A DNA stretch of 46,042 nucleotides from Rhizopus sp. PT2906 (Eukaryota; Mucoromycota; Mucoromycetes; Mucorales; Rhizopodaceae): assembly GCA_025529335.1 (NCBI GenBank), contig JAMYHX010000350.1, positions 1 to 46,042 on the forward strand, given 5' to 3'. The translations under genes and the position numbers were made by a program. Of this stretch, positions 1 to 10,536 are shown in pieces. Numbering within the stretch: the stretch's first letter is position 1; each line of letters starts with the position of its first letter. Under the pieces are notes generated by a model. That model was not told the origin of the DNA. It made no database searches and saw nothing but the letters and a program-made list of their open reading frames with translations.

Positions 1-591
1 CGTGACAATAGAATTTAACGATCGCGAATTTTACTCTTGGCATCAGTGTCAATAATTTTTAGAAAAACTGTATAACAGTGAGGTATCCAGCACTATGACC
101 TCAACGGCGATGACAAGCATATTATAATCTGACATACTATTCTATTATAGAATCTACGATTGAGTCAATACACTTTTTTCACCTGTTGTTGATTGTCATT
201 GCCATTTATACAAGCTTTACTGCGGGTTTGAGTATTTCGAGTTAAGTTCTTGTCAACTAAAAGTCTTTGTCACCTTTGGATTCACTCCATTTTTTAAACT
301 TTCGCTGTCGCCTACTGACTCCTTTTAAGTTATGGCTAATAGAAAAACTGAATGCTATTTAAAAAAAAGATTTGAATGGGAGCTTTATCAGTGAAGATAC
401 AATGTTGTCAGTAAGGCCAATATTGTATAAAGATTTATCTCATCGAATGCGCATCCACTTCAGTGATTTTTAAAGATAGCGTATGGAAGATAATAAAAGT
501 GAAAGCTAATGTGTGCCCATATTTTATTGTTCAAAATCAAAGATTCAAAACGTTTGTTACATTCACAAACTTGAGCAAAATAGTATTATCT
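1..591. other. Gene-free left margin
   Basis: I see no convincing coding region. Short open frames here have no family features and are AT-rich. The right end is the 3' flank of the minus-strand enoyl-CoA isomerase gene. Confidence 0.5.
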
Positions 592-1635
592 TTAGATTTT
601 GCTGCTTCTGTTTTGCCTAAGTGCTTTCTTTTTCTTTGCTTCCTCTACAAACCGTTTTAAACTTGTAATCGATTCTTCACTAGCCATTTGCTTCGTCAGC
701 TGTTCCATTTCTACTGCATTAACTTTAAGCAGTAATTCACGATCGACGTCTCGAATAAGCTTTTTGGATACTCCTATAGCCGTCGCACTGAATTTAGCTG
801 CCTCTTCAGCAATATTAAGAATTTGTTCACGAAAGCCGTCGAGAGGTAAGAGACGACTGACGAATCCACAGTCCACGAGTTCTTCGGCAGTAAAAGTACG
901 ACCCATCAACTAGAAAAATAAAAATGAGTATTTTGTTATAATTGCACATATACCTTTTTTTTTTACCAGCATTTCATTCGCCTTGGAAGGTCCCATAATC
1001 CTTGGAAACAAGATGGAAGAGCATCCTTCGGCACAAAAGGCCAGTTTCATAAAAGGGGTATTAAATGTTGCTCCAGGTACTGAATACACGACATCACATA
1101 ACGCCAATGTTGTGACACCGAAGCCTATCGCATTACCTACCGGACATAAACTGTAATGAGCTACTATACTACATTATCCTTTGTTTATTTACCATTGACG
1201 CCAGCAATTAATAGCTTTGGGAAATTGATCAATTCGTCTACCAGTGTTCTGTGAATCACAATGAGTTTTTTATATATAATAGATACTTTCTTTTTGTTTT
1301 TACTTTGTAACCTGGCGTCGTTTCTTCTGAGCCTCAATACCAGCCGCACTAAAATCAGGCTCTTGTAACTCTTGTCCTGAGGTATAATATTTTCCTCGAC
1401 CTGTCAACACGACTACCTTTACAGCATCACACTTTGCAGCCCATTGAATGGCTGATAACCAATCCTGTTTTGGATGTTGTAAATGGCTGTTTTTATTTAT
1501 TATTTATTTATTTACTCTATAAGCTAAAGGTGATAATGCATTATATCGATTGGGTCTGTTGAATGCTAGCTCAGCTACACCCGTACTAGTTAATGTGATT
1601 TCAAGGGTTTCGAGTAAAGGAATTGATGGAATCAT
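592..1635 (-). CDS. Peroxisomal delta3,delta2-enoyl-CoA isomerase / enoyl-CoA hydratase family
   Basis: Five exons in transcription order: 1635-1516, 1464-1304, 1248-1193, 1136-967, 909-592. They join without frame breaks into 274 residues, normal for crotonase-fold enzymes. The enzyme should shift cis/trans-3 double bonds of enoyl-CoAs to trans-2 for beta-oxidation of unsaturated fatty acids. Visible marks are the N-terminal strand AELAFNRPNRYNALSP, the CoA-binding stretch GKYYTSGQELQ, the oxyanion-hole loop GVNGNAIGFG and the block AEGCSS...FPRIMG typical of the ECI2/Eci1 branch; the Glu in that block (about E149) is the expected catalytic acid. The protein ends in Ser-Lys-Ile, a PTS1-like signal, so a peroxisomal site is inferred. 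The start at 1635 gives exactly 40 codons in exon 1. It lies 138 bp downstream of the UBE2T stop on the same strand. Hydratase rather than isomerase activity cannot be excluded. Confidence 0.88.
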
Positions 1636-1773
1636 GTTGATATATTATAGTCGAATAATTTTGTATGAAAAAATGCGTAGATATACAACAACCTCCCTTT
1701 TTATAATAAACAAAGAGAGAGGAGGAAGAGGTGGGAATGGTGTGACTGTACAAGTCATTTAGGCTGACTGTGA

Positions 1774-3176
1774 TTAATTCCCAGTGGTTTTCTTCTTTTT
1801 GCTTAAATTGAGCGTTGCTCTCGACAGTTTCTTGGATAATCTTAAGGTATACAACGGAGGCTCTGAGAATGCTTCTTGGTCTTTATCATTACCGTCGCTT
1901 TTGTCGTCGTCGTCAGAAAGTTCAATGACATCCAAAAGCTCGAGTGCACTATAGGGACGTTTAGCCCCGTTTTTTCCAGTTGCTTTTGTGTTGCCATCAA
2001 ATAATGTGGGGTGACCATCAGGACCATCCTCAAACTTAGTTGATATTAATTCTTCCTTACGACTATAGCTATTCATTGCCTCAGCATAATTTGTAGTATC
2101 CAAGTTTTCTGCTTCCTTTTCTTCAATATGATCAATAACAATAGCCACTTCCTTTTCTTTTAACTTTTGCTTTCTATCCTTCGACTTGTGCTGAGAAGGT
2201 CTTCTTTTGGTACATTTCTGCTCATTATTTTGATTATTTGACTTTTGATTACTTACGTCCATCATAGGAAGATGTTTTTCTGGATTTTCATGATGTTCTT
2301 TGATCTGATCTTTTGTCAAGTCCTCTACTGAAGCATTCTCTGATGTCTGTTCTACTTCCTCTGATAGTTTGCTTTCAGTCGTTGACGGTGTTTCCATAGA
2401 CTCAAGTGTGTTATTTGTATGTATGGATCCTGTATCATTCTCAGTCGATGAGCACTTGCTTGTGCCTTGCTTCTTGTTCTTTTTCTTTGAAAGTAGCAGT
2501 AGTGATGTTGATGCTTTATTGGGTATAGTCAATTCATAATCGTTCTCTTCCTTTTCCTCTTGTTCTGTCTTGAGGGGGTTGTTGGTATTATTATTATTAT
2601 CTTCAGCGGAATCTTTTGTGGCATATTTCAATGTGTATTCCTCGGCCTTTTGTTTAAATTGAGGATAGTCTATATAATACTCCTTTGCAATATCAGCATC
2701 CAAAGGATCATCAGGATTTGGATGAGCAAGTAATTGAGATAAGGATATTAAAGTGGTTGAGAGATTAAGTGCAGGCTTCCACCCACCCGTTTTTAAAATG
2801 TCTGCACATATGCGTCCACTGTCGTCAATGTTAGGATGGTAAATGAGCGTTTTAAAGCGAATCTGAGGTGGCTCAAATGGATATTTTAAGGGTATCTGAA
2901 TATCAAGCTTGAATAGACCCTTCTCATAAGGCGTATCAGGTGGTCCTTTGATATCTAATAGAGTGTTTTACATTATATACACAACTACTACTTTTCTTAA
3001 AGTTGCTTACATGCTTCTAATTGTGTAATGTCGTCTTCTTTTGGATAGCAAGTAATTCCCGGTGGTGGTTCTCTTTCAAGGCTTCCTATTATTTACATTA
3101 ATAATGTTTCTCAAATATACAATTATAACATACGAAGCTCTTTCTGTAACCTCTTTATTAAAATATCTGAATACAT
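1774..3176 (-). CDS. UBE2T: Ubiquitin-conjugating enzyme E2, UBE2T-type, with long C-terminal tail
   Basis: Three exons: 3176-3134, 3085-3011, 2954-1774, giving 432 residues. The first intron starts GTATGT. Residues 1 to about 155 form a complete UBC fold very close to UBE2T: KRLQKELRSLEREPPPGITC at the N-terminus, PYEKGLFKLDI, YPFEPPQIRF, then active-site Cys89 in HPNIDDSGRICADIL, and PNPDDPLDADIAKEY. In animals UBE2T charges the Fanconi E3 FANCL to mono-ubiquitinate FANCD2/FANCI at DNA crosslinks; that role here is inference. The remaining ~275 residues are low-complexity, rich in K, E, D, S, N, with a SUMO-interaction-like VIELSDDDD at 382-390, a second hydrophobic-acidic patch near 309-317, and three LxLSKK elements near 191, 408 and 420. 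Animal UBE2T has a tail of only about 40 residues. Confidence 0.9.
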
Positions 3177-3748
3177 TTCGTATAAAAAGGAATAAAAAAA
3201 AGGGAAACACTACGCGCACGCGAAAATGCACGCGAAAACACTATGGGCACACCAGAACAGGAGTAATACAAGGTGAACACGACATGCACCAGAAAATGTA
3301 CCAGAAAATAAGCTGATACTGCAAGCGCTTCTTCTAGACACTACGTGTGACATCATTTTATAACTTCACATTACCAATGCCTCTGCCTAACCTAAGGCTG
3401 CCCAGTTCACTCTCTCTGACATAAAATGTGAATTACACGTGTGCTTACATCTTTGCTGATCAACTGACAACATAAAATTAGAATAAATAAATAAATAACA
3501 TTTCTTTTTTTTTTTTTTTTTTAACTCTTTCTTCTTCTTGAAAAGAAATAAACCAATATGGCAATTTCATAAAGCCATGCTTAGCATGACGCTGCACATC
3601 GGAAAGCTTTATTAGATTACACCATAGGTAATAGGCTGAGGTAGTGCCCGTAGTATTAATCTAATTTCTGGTGCATGTAGTATTTCCCTACAAGTAAGTC
3701 TTTTGGGATACATGTTAACAAGTACCAATAAAGTGAATGTTACAAATA
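3177..3748. other. Intergenic stretch with T-run
   Basis: No gene seen. It holds the 5' flank of the minus-strand E2 gene, an 18-base T run at 3505-3522, and short repeated words around 3220-3310 (forms of gcacgcgaaaa and caccagaaaatg). A plus-strand open frame at 3062-3316 overlaps exon 1 of the E2 gene antisense and is not credible. Confidence 0.4.
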
Positions 3749-4266
3749 TGTATACCTTGCTTCGAAAAGATAGAATGTGAGGGCTTTCTACTGGACGATA
3801 TGTAGAAGAGGCAATGAACGAGTTTACTCTAAAACTGAATCATGAACAGTAAGTAACATGCTAAGCATCGTACATAAATGTATTTAATGAAACTTTTTTA
3901 TGTATTAGTCCTTCTTGTTCTCTTATTTTAGACTTGGATGACAAAAATTGGATAAATGTCTTTTCTGCGGAAGAATTAGATGAGATCAAGAACAAGTGTG
4001 TTGAGAAGGATATCAGTTTTCAATTTCCCGAAAAAGACTTTTTGAATACAATCCCTAGAACTACGGATATAATTAAAGTTTTCAACCATATCAGTAATAT
4101 AGTCATTGATCCAGTCACTGAACGAGATCTTTATTGGCTAAAGATAACCATTCAACAGGCTGCAGATTTATTCGCTACCAACTATTTGCCTCTCACAGAT
4201 CATAGCGAACGCGATGTTATGCGACGTGTCTGGAGTTTTATTGATACAGCTTTTGACGCGAACTGA
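3749..4266 (+). pseudogene. Broken copy of an unidentified fungal protein gene
   Basis: A plus-strand reading frame starts at ATG 3749, meets an in-frame TGA at 3779-3781, and continues GLSTGRYVEEAMNEF... to about 3850. A GTAAGT donor there can be spliced to an acceptor at about 3909, giving NHEHPSCSLILDLDDKNW in frame. The frame then runs to TGA at 4264-4266, ending VMRRVWSFIDTAFDAN. The text looks like real protein (balanced composition, W/D/E-rich blocks), but the internal stop and abrupt end suggest a truncated relic. From memory, similar hypothetical proteins are expanded in Mucorales and usually longer; I cannot verify this. Alternatively, a true gene could begin at an internal exon after 3781. 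Function unknown. Confidence 0.45.
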
Positions 4267-4586
4267 ATTGCCGAACGTAAAGCTTTAAAAGTCCATATTT
4301 TTGTTTTCAAAGTTCTCCTTTTTTGTTTGATAAATCTACCACAATATAAGGTTGATCTTATTAGAACATGCTGTGTGTGTGTGTGTGTGTGTTCATGATG
4401 GTCATATACACACTTAGTTCGATAACAGAGAGTATACTTATCCTTTTAAAACTACGCTATGAAGAAAATGATAGGTATGTGCTACGCGTCACGCGTAAGC
4501 AAACACGTTATATAAATTAAATTCTTTTTATCTATTAAACTAATGCAAATAAAAAAAAAAGTTATCTACAAAATACACATAATGAT
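4267..4586. other. Intergenic between pseudogene and transporter 3' end
   Basis: AT-rich spacer with no gene. It contains a (TG)n microsatellite at 4372-4392 and AATAAA-like words near the transporter stop. Confidence 0.4.
4372..4392. repeat. (TG)n microsatellite
   Basis: About ten uninterrupted TG dinucleotides in non-coding DNA. Confidence 0.9.
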
Positions 4587-6131
4587 TTAAATCTTGACAA
4601 ATTTAAATCCGCCTTTTAGGATTCTAAGCCATCCTGCAAACAAAGAACCGACAACAATAGTACTTCCTGCCCATAATGCACCATTAAGATAATTAGGTGG
4701 TGTATCTAGGTTGATGAGTGCAGAAGCTATAGGTGTACCAAAGAGATATCCAAATATATTAGTGGTGTAAAGCAATCCAATAGCTGGACCAATATTCTCA
4801 AGGCCAACGACCTGTGGTTGGACTGCAGGGAAGAGTGCGACATAGCCTCCACCAAAGAAACCATAGATAACGGCAAATGCCCAAAGGGTTCCTTCATTAT
4901 GAACATTGGTCCAAATGAGCAAGCAGCTTGCACCACACAGAAATGTACAGAGAAACAGACTGTTGAACCTGCCAAGCTTATCGCCTACATGTCCAGTAAA
5001 CACTCTTGCGACAGCATTGACTGCCGACATGATGGCAGAAAGGTTAGCACCAACCCAAGGGTCCAGATTAAGTGCATTTGCATGGGAAGGTAATAAGAAG
5101 TAGGGTGTCTATATATGAGTGAGATATAATAAAAAAGAAAAAGAAAAAGAAGGCTTACCATATAACCAAAAGTTGTGATAAGACCATGCATAAACATGAC
5201 AGAAAACATGGGGTTTTTGAATAGATACCAATTAATTACCTTTCTTTGACCACCTGTCTTTTTTACATCTCCAAAGGGACGAACAAGACAAGTAGCAATC
5301 GATAAAAGAATAAAGACGACAATACCATCAATACGAAGAGCCCATCGATAACCGATACTTTTGATAGCTGCCATAGAAATATTGGCTACAACCAAACCAC
5401 CGACACCAGATCCGCAAAATGATATGCCAACAGCTAAACCTCTTCTCTTTGAAAACCATTGTTGAGGTGCACCAATACAGGTTAAACTGACAAAGGATGC
5501 TCCAAGGCCAAACAAGACACCTTGCGTCAGAAATACGTGCCATACCTGTCATAATTTTTTATTTGGTACCTTTTTTAGATTTTGTTTCATCTTTTTGATT
5601 TGTTAAATTTTATATGATTACCTCTTGTGCAAAACTGGCCAAAATAAGAGCAGCTGTACAACAAACAGTACCTGTTGCAAGCATATATTTGTAACCCATT
5701 CTTTCAATAAGTATTTGGTTGATAGGCCCTGTAATAAAAAATAATGCGACACAGATTGAGCCAACCCAAGAGAGAGTACTCATTTGACCAATATATACAT
5801 TTGTTCTATAATAATTAAGATAGACACCCCAACTATAATTATATCCAAATCTAATACGCGTACTGTTAGTATATATCTTACATATCAACTTCTTCATCCC
5901 AAAACTCACATCGCAAACATGCCCTAGTACTTTTTTATCAGCTCATTGTCAATTCAAAGTCAGTTTTTATTCATTTACCAAAAATGAACCAAAGACGACA
6001 AGCCAACCTCTTCCACCATCAGGAGGAATGATATCTGGTGAAGAATAAGCATTAAGTATGGATGATTCTTTATCTATTTTTTCATTTGGTATTCGTTCAA
6101 TTGGTTCTGCTGGTTCTGTTGGAGCAATCAT
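4587..6131 (-). CDS. MFS transporter, monocarboxylate (MCT/SLC16)-like
   Basis: Five exons: 6131-5979, 5923-5910 (14 nt), 5850-5622, 5545-5159, 5108-4587; all phases close to give 434 residues. The protein begins with a hydrophilic arm and then PPDGGRGWLVVFGSFL, the MCT signature (DGGxGW, residues 38-43) at the start of helix 1. Later marks are the sugar/MFS-type loops APQQWFSKRRGLAVGISFCG, DKLGRFNSL, and about 12 hydrophobic segments. Fungal MCT-like proteins carry monocarboxylates, riboflavin or similar solutes across plasma or internal membranes; the substrate cannot be told. I chose ATG 6131 because the longer frame to 6170 would code a homopolymeric K/F stretch from the A/T tract. It shares a 290-bp divergent promoter with ARMC8. 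Confidence 0.88.
5910..5923 (-). other. 14-nt microexon of the MCT-like transporter
   Basis: Coding sequence GGC ATG TTT GCG AT. It is flanked by an acceptor ending TACTAG and a strong GTGAGT donor; the following intron has a TACTAAC branch-like element and ends TATTAG. Including it joins helix 1 as SFL-GMFAIFGYNYSWGV in frame; without it the frame breaks. Confidence 0.7.
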
Positions 6132-6386
6132 TATATTTTTTTTTTTAAAAAAAAGGGAAAAAGAAAGCAAAGATCTACACTGAAAAAAAAAAAAAAAGAA
6201 AAATTTTATCTATGCGATCAATAAATAACATTGGTTGGCCTACTCTCGGGTATCGAATTAGAAAGTACACAAATCATCTCTCTTCGAATACTTTATATTA
6301 TGGATGATCCCTTTGCATAAAAAATATATACATTCCGCAAGGCGATTGACTGTTGTTTTGCCCGTAAGCTGGGAGATAATTTTTCT

Positions 6387-6420
<34 letters not shown>

Positions 6421-6421
6421 A
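6132..6421. promoter_or_regulatory. Divergent promoter between MCT-like transporter and ARMC8
   Basis: 290 bp separate the two start codons. An A/T tract lies next to each start: a run of T then A at 6134-6197 on the transporter side and a 27-base T run at 6390-6416 ending 5 bp before the ARMC8 ATG. Such tracts commonly exclude nucleosomes. No other element is identified. Confidence 0.5.
6390..6416. repeat. 27-base T homopolymer
   Basis: Uninterrupted T run on the coding strand just upstream of the ARMC8 start. Confidence 0.9.
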
Positions 6422-9095
6422 ATGACGACTTCAAAGTACGAGGAATCTATTAAAGAATTAGGATCACCAGATAGCAACAAGAGACTTAAAGCATTACGTT
6501 TTATCAAAAACTCGGTCATTGGCAACAAAACAAAAAAAGAGTTGTATATAAAACTTGGTATTGTTCAAAGGTAGAAAAAGAAGAAGAAAAAACAAAAAAA
6601 AAAAAAAACACGACGTTCATTGTTCTATATAGACTTGTTGATTACCTTTCCTTACCAGAAGAGAGTCCATATACTTTAAAGATACAAGCAGCTACTATTT
6701 TGGGTAGTATTGCCTATGGTAAATAAAGGATAACTATTATGCATATATAAAAATACTTATTAACAATATATAGGCAAAGACGATAATGTGTCTGCTGTCA
6801 TCACTTCTGGTTCAATCGTTCCTTTACTCAACACACTTTCACTCCCTCATGACAAGCACTTGATAGAGTCATTACGTCAAAGACGCAAATTGATCGAAGC
6901 CAGCACAAGAGCACTCAAAGCTATCTTTACAGCCTCTTCATCCAAATCTCTAAGAAACGCATGTATCACTGTAAGTTGACCCTTTTCTTTTAAGAAATAG
7001 GAATATGTTTTACACATCTGGAAATATAGGAAAAACATATTCGTGATCTGGCTTTGATACTTAAAGTAACCTCGGGGTTTTTGATAGAAGAATCATCTGT
7101 GGCAACTACCTCCGAAGGGTTATCTTTTGCAATGATTGCCGAATTTACAGCAGCCATCGTATCCAAGTGCTGTGATACAGATACTCAACAGTTACAGTTA
7201 CAAGAGGCTGGCATCGTTCAACCACTCGTCGACATCTTACACTCACACTGTATTAAAGCACAGGAGGCGGCCTTGGATGCATTGTCGAGCTTGTGTCATG
7301 AGAACAGGCTGTTGGGAGATATCATTATTCAATCAAAATGTAAAAGCTTTTTCTATAAACCATAAAGCTGACTAACCCTTTTCGTTTGAATTTAGCTTCC
7401 AATACCGGACAGACCACGTTGAGTACTATGCTTGACTTTGCTAAAGGAAAATGTCCTGCCATGCGACTCATTGCCTGTACATGGTATGTCTACCCAAATT
7501 ACACAAATTTGACATAAAGAATGATCTAATCGTTGTAGAATAGTTTGACAAACTTGTATCGCACTGGTGTGTTTACAGAGCCATCAAATGACATCATCCT
7601 CATTGTCCTTCCAGCTCTTGTCAAGTTACTGCAAGAGCCTACGGGAGATATTCAAGAAAAAGCGCCCCTTGTATTGGCAGATTTGATAAAGGATGACGAG
7701 GAAATGCAAAAGGCTGCTTATGACGCGGACGCTATTTCAAAACTCGCAGAACTTTTGGCCAGCGTTTCTTCACGAGAGATTGAAAATCATACCTGTCAAT
7801 TGGGTATTCCTGGCATGGGTAGCACGGCAAAGAGAAAAGAAAAGATACAAGAGGTACATAAGCATGGTTCTATCCCTTTTCTTATAACCAAACCGTATTT
7901 TCTAGAACTCGTTGATTGCTATTGCTGCTGCTACTTTGTCTAAAGAAGAGTGCCGTACTCAAGCGATAGAAGCCAAAGTACTGCCACACGTTATTTCAGG
8001 TTTAAATAGCAAGCAGTCAGGCGTTAGATTGGCTGCCTGTCAGTGCGCCAAATCTTTATCAAGAAGCGTGAGTCACTTGCGAACGAGTTTTGTAGATGAA
8101 AACGTCGCGCCTCATCTTGTCAAGGTATAATCTTGATCTTCATTATGATATCCCCTTCATACTGAGCCATTATTTCTCGAAATATGGTAGTTACTGCATG
8201 ATGAATCACAGACAGTTCAAGCAGCAGCATGTGGCGCACTATGCAACCTTGTCTTACATTTCTCACCTATGAAGAAATCGCTTTTGGAAGCAGGGGCTAT
8301 AGATAAATTTGTGCAATATTCAAAATCAAATGATTCCAACTTGAAAATCAACGGTATATGGGCTATCAATAACCTTTTGTTCAAGGCAGAATTGGATGAG
8401 AAAAAGTCAGTGATGGAGGCACTCTCGTTTGACTCACTTGTTGACTTACTGCATGATCAAAATACGACAATCCAAGAACAAGCACTGGAAATTGTTAGAA
8501 ATTTGGTGTTTGGCGAACAGGAGGATATCGACTGGGTCTATGAAAAGATGGGTAAAGAGACTTTATTGGATGTCATAGAGAATAAACTTCAAACGATGGA
8601 TACACATGAGGATGGTGAGGAACCAGTGGCGTCTTCTGTAAGATTGTGTTGATGATGAATACATCCCCTATATTTACTCTCTAGATTTAGATACTAGTGC
8701 CAACATTATATATCATTGTAAATATGTGCAGTAATGCTGAAGCGCCTAAGATGGATTTGACGAGTAGGGATATCATTGTGAGAAGCGCGATTGAACTCTT
8801 GGTAAGCAAATGAAAACAAATGACAAAAGGTATACGTTCATTGTTTGCTAAAAATATAGATGGAAAACAGAGTCATGAGGATGATGCCGTAAGAGTAGCT
8901 GCTGCTTGGGTATTAATTAACTGGACTTGGGGAGATACAAACGATCAAAAAGAAGATTTAGTGAATCGATGCAAACGCTTAAAGGATTTGGGAGTGCAGG
9001 ACAAATTGGAACTATTGATAGATGATGATCCATGCTTTGATGTCCGTGATCGAGCAAAGACAGCTTATACTCAATTGTCTGAAGCTCTTGGATAA
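6422..9095 (+). CDS. ARMC8: ARMC8 / GID5 (Vid28) armadillo-repeat subunit of the GID/CTLH ubiquitin ligase
   Basis: Ten exons: 6422-6570, 6633-6718, 6774-6970, 7030-7339, 7396-7483, 7544-7853, 7906-8124, 8191-8637, 8691-8801, 8871-9095, giving 713 residues (human ARMC8 about 673). The N-terminus has the ARMC8 hallmark ALRFIKNSVIGNKTKKEL...LGIVQRLVDYL, followed by ARM helices through the whole length (for example VKLLQEPTGDIQEKAPLVLADL and GIWAINNLLFKAELDEKKSV) and an ending like ARMC8, LKDLGVQDKLELL...FDVRDRAKTAYTQL. The subunit is a scaffold that bridges substrate receptors to the RING core; in yeast the complex degrades gluconeogenic enzymes. ATG 6422 sits just after the T run. The final intron acceptor at 8870 was chosen to keep the frame; an alternative GATAG acceptor breaks it. 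Convergent with eS10. Confidence 0.92.
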
Positions 9096-9267
9096 ATATT
9101 TTTCTATAAATTAAAAAAAAGAGGAGAGGAAGTCCGTAGAAAATACAATAAAAAAAACACAATATTTTATAAAAAGAATGCTAAATCAGTTCAAAAATAG
9201 CAACAATTTATTCGCGTTGAGCACGGCCTATTTAAACAGTGAGTCACTTTTCAATAAAATTCATCCT

Positions 9268-9872
9268 TTAATAATAATTACCCATGCCACCACGGAACTC
9301 AGGCTTGAAATCGCCAGAAGCACCTTCCTTACGTCTGTAGTTATCGCGATCGCCACGAGGAGCACGGCCTTCACGGTCACCACCGACTACAAGACGAATT
9401 AGCATACACATGCTACTATTTCTATATATATATATATATATATCTATGTTACTTACAAGTACGACGAGGAGCAGAAGAAGCAGGACGGGCAGTCTTCTTC
9501 AAAGTGGCAGGAACAATTTCTTGAGGCAAGTGAAGATCTAAGAGAATATAAGTTTATATTTTCTTTTTTAAAATGTATATACTTTACATTCACGGAGGTA
9601 GTCAATACCCTCATCAGTAAGGGTATAGTAGTACCATTGCCAAGAGAATTGAGTCTTGACCAAACCCTTGGAGGTCAAAGATTGCATAGCCTTGATGACT
9701 TCGAGATTAGGGACATCAATTTCGGGGTGCTTGGGAGCATTGTAGTCCTTGGGAGCACAAAGGGCACCATCTATACAAAAATGTCAGAGTTGTTCATAAT
9801 GATGTAAATGCGCCTCGAACCTTTGAAGAGAGCCGAGTAGATGGCCTTTCTATTCTCTTTGGAAATAAGCAT
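9268..9872 (-). CDS. RPS10: 40S ribosomal protein eS10
   Basis: Four exons: 9872-9821, 9770-9588, 9537-9457, 9386-9268; 144 residues (yeast 105, human 165). The winged-helix core is clear: MLISKENRKAIYSALFKDG, VPNLEVIKAMQSL, KTQFSWQWYYYTLTDEGIDY, LREYLHLPQEIVPATLKK. The tail is R/G-rich (GGDREGRAPRGDRDNYRRK) and ends GGMGNYY, the usual eS10 RGG-like tail. eS10 sits on the 40S head near the mRNA entry path. The first intron has a less usual GTTCGA donor. The third intron (9387-9456) carries a (TA)n microsatellite. The 3' end faces ARMC8 across 172 bp. Confidence 0.95.
9423..9443. repeat. (TA)n microsatellite in eS10 intron 3
   Basis: About ten TA units within the third intron of the eS10 gene. 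Confidence 0.85.
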
Positions 9873-10536
9873 GTTGGTTCTATAATCAATGTTAATGATT
9901 CTGGGCTAATCTTTATATTTTCTTTTTCTGCTGCATCCAAAATGTCCATTCTCTCCTTTCAATTCAACGAAATGTACTGTGTATCCGACCATTGAAACTA
10001 TCATTTCTTCTTTCATTCTCTCACATATACATACATACACACGCTCTCTCTTTCGTCCTTTGTATCTTTTTTTATATAGTTCAGTTTGTTGGATAGATGG
10101 ATGGATGGATGGATGATATGTTTATAAGCTGATATGGATGTCTTTATTTTTAGTCTATTTGCTCTTTCTTCTTTCTTGTTGATGGATGGATGTACTTGTG
10201 GTCGAATGGATCATAGGATGCAGCAGTTGGATAGATTCATACCTATGCGGGGAAAGAAGGAATTATAGACTTGCCTCTCGTTTGCTTTCATAGACTTCCC
10301 TGTCCAGCTGCTTGCTTTTTTTTTTTGTCCAATTAAAATTCAAACTCCAATTGAGGGCCGAACAGTTACAGCTTCAACACATTTTTACATGGTAAAATAA
10401 GGATTGCTTTATTGAACATATGAATAACAATAAAAAGAAAAAAGAATATGTCTAACATACATTGATATTTTATAAAATGAATAAAAAAAGGGTTCTAAAT
10501 CTACAAAAGCTTATAATAAAAAGAGAGAAAAGCTAT
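9873..10536. other. eS10 promoter side and spacer
   Basis: No gene. The region is pyrimidine-rich on the plus strand between 9920 and 10080 and has a (GATG)n repeat at 10096-10115, echoed near 10180-10190. The right end holds the 3' flank of the coiled-coil gene with several AATAAA-like words. Confidence 0.45.
10096..10115. repeat. (GATG)n tetranucleotide repeat
   Basis: Five GATG units in non-coding DNA upstream of eS10. Confidence 0.8.

Noticed and set aside
463..1107. Plus-strand frames over the enoyl-CoA isomerase
   Set aside because: Antisense to spliced isomerase exons with exact phase closure.
4818..5103. Plus-strand frames with many Cys
   Set aside because: Antisense to the last two exons of the MCT-like transporter; Cys-rich text has no recognised spacing.
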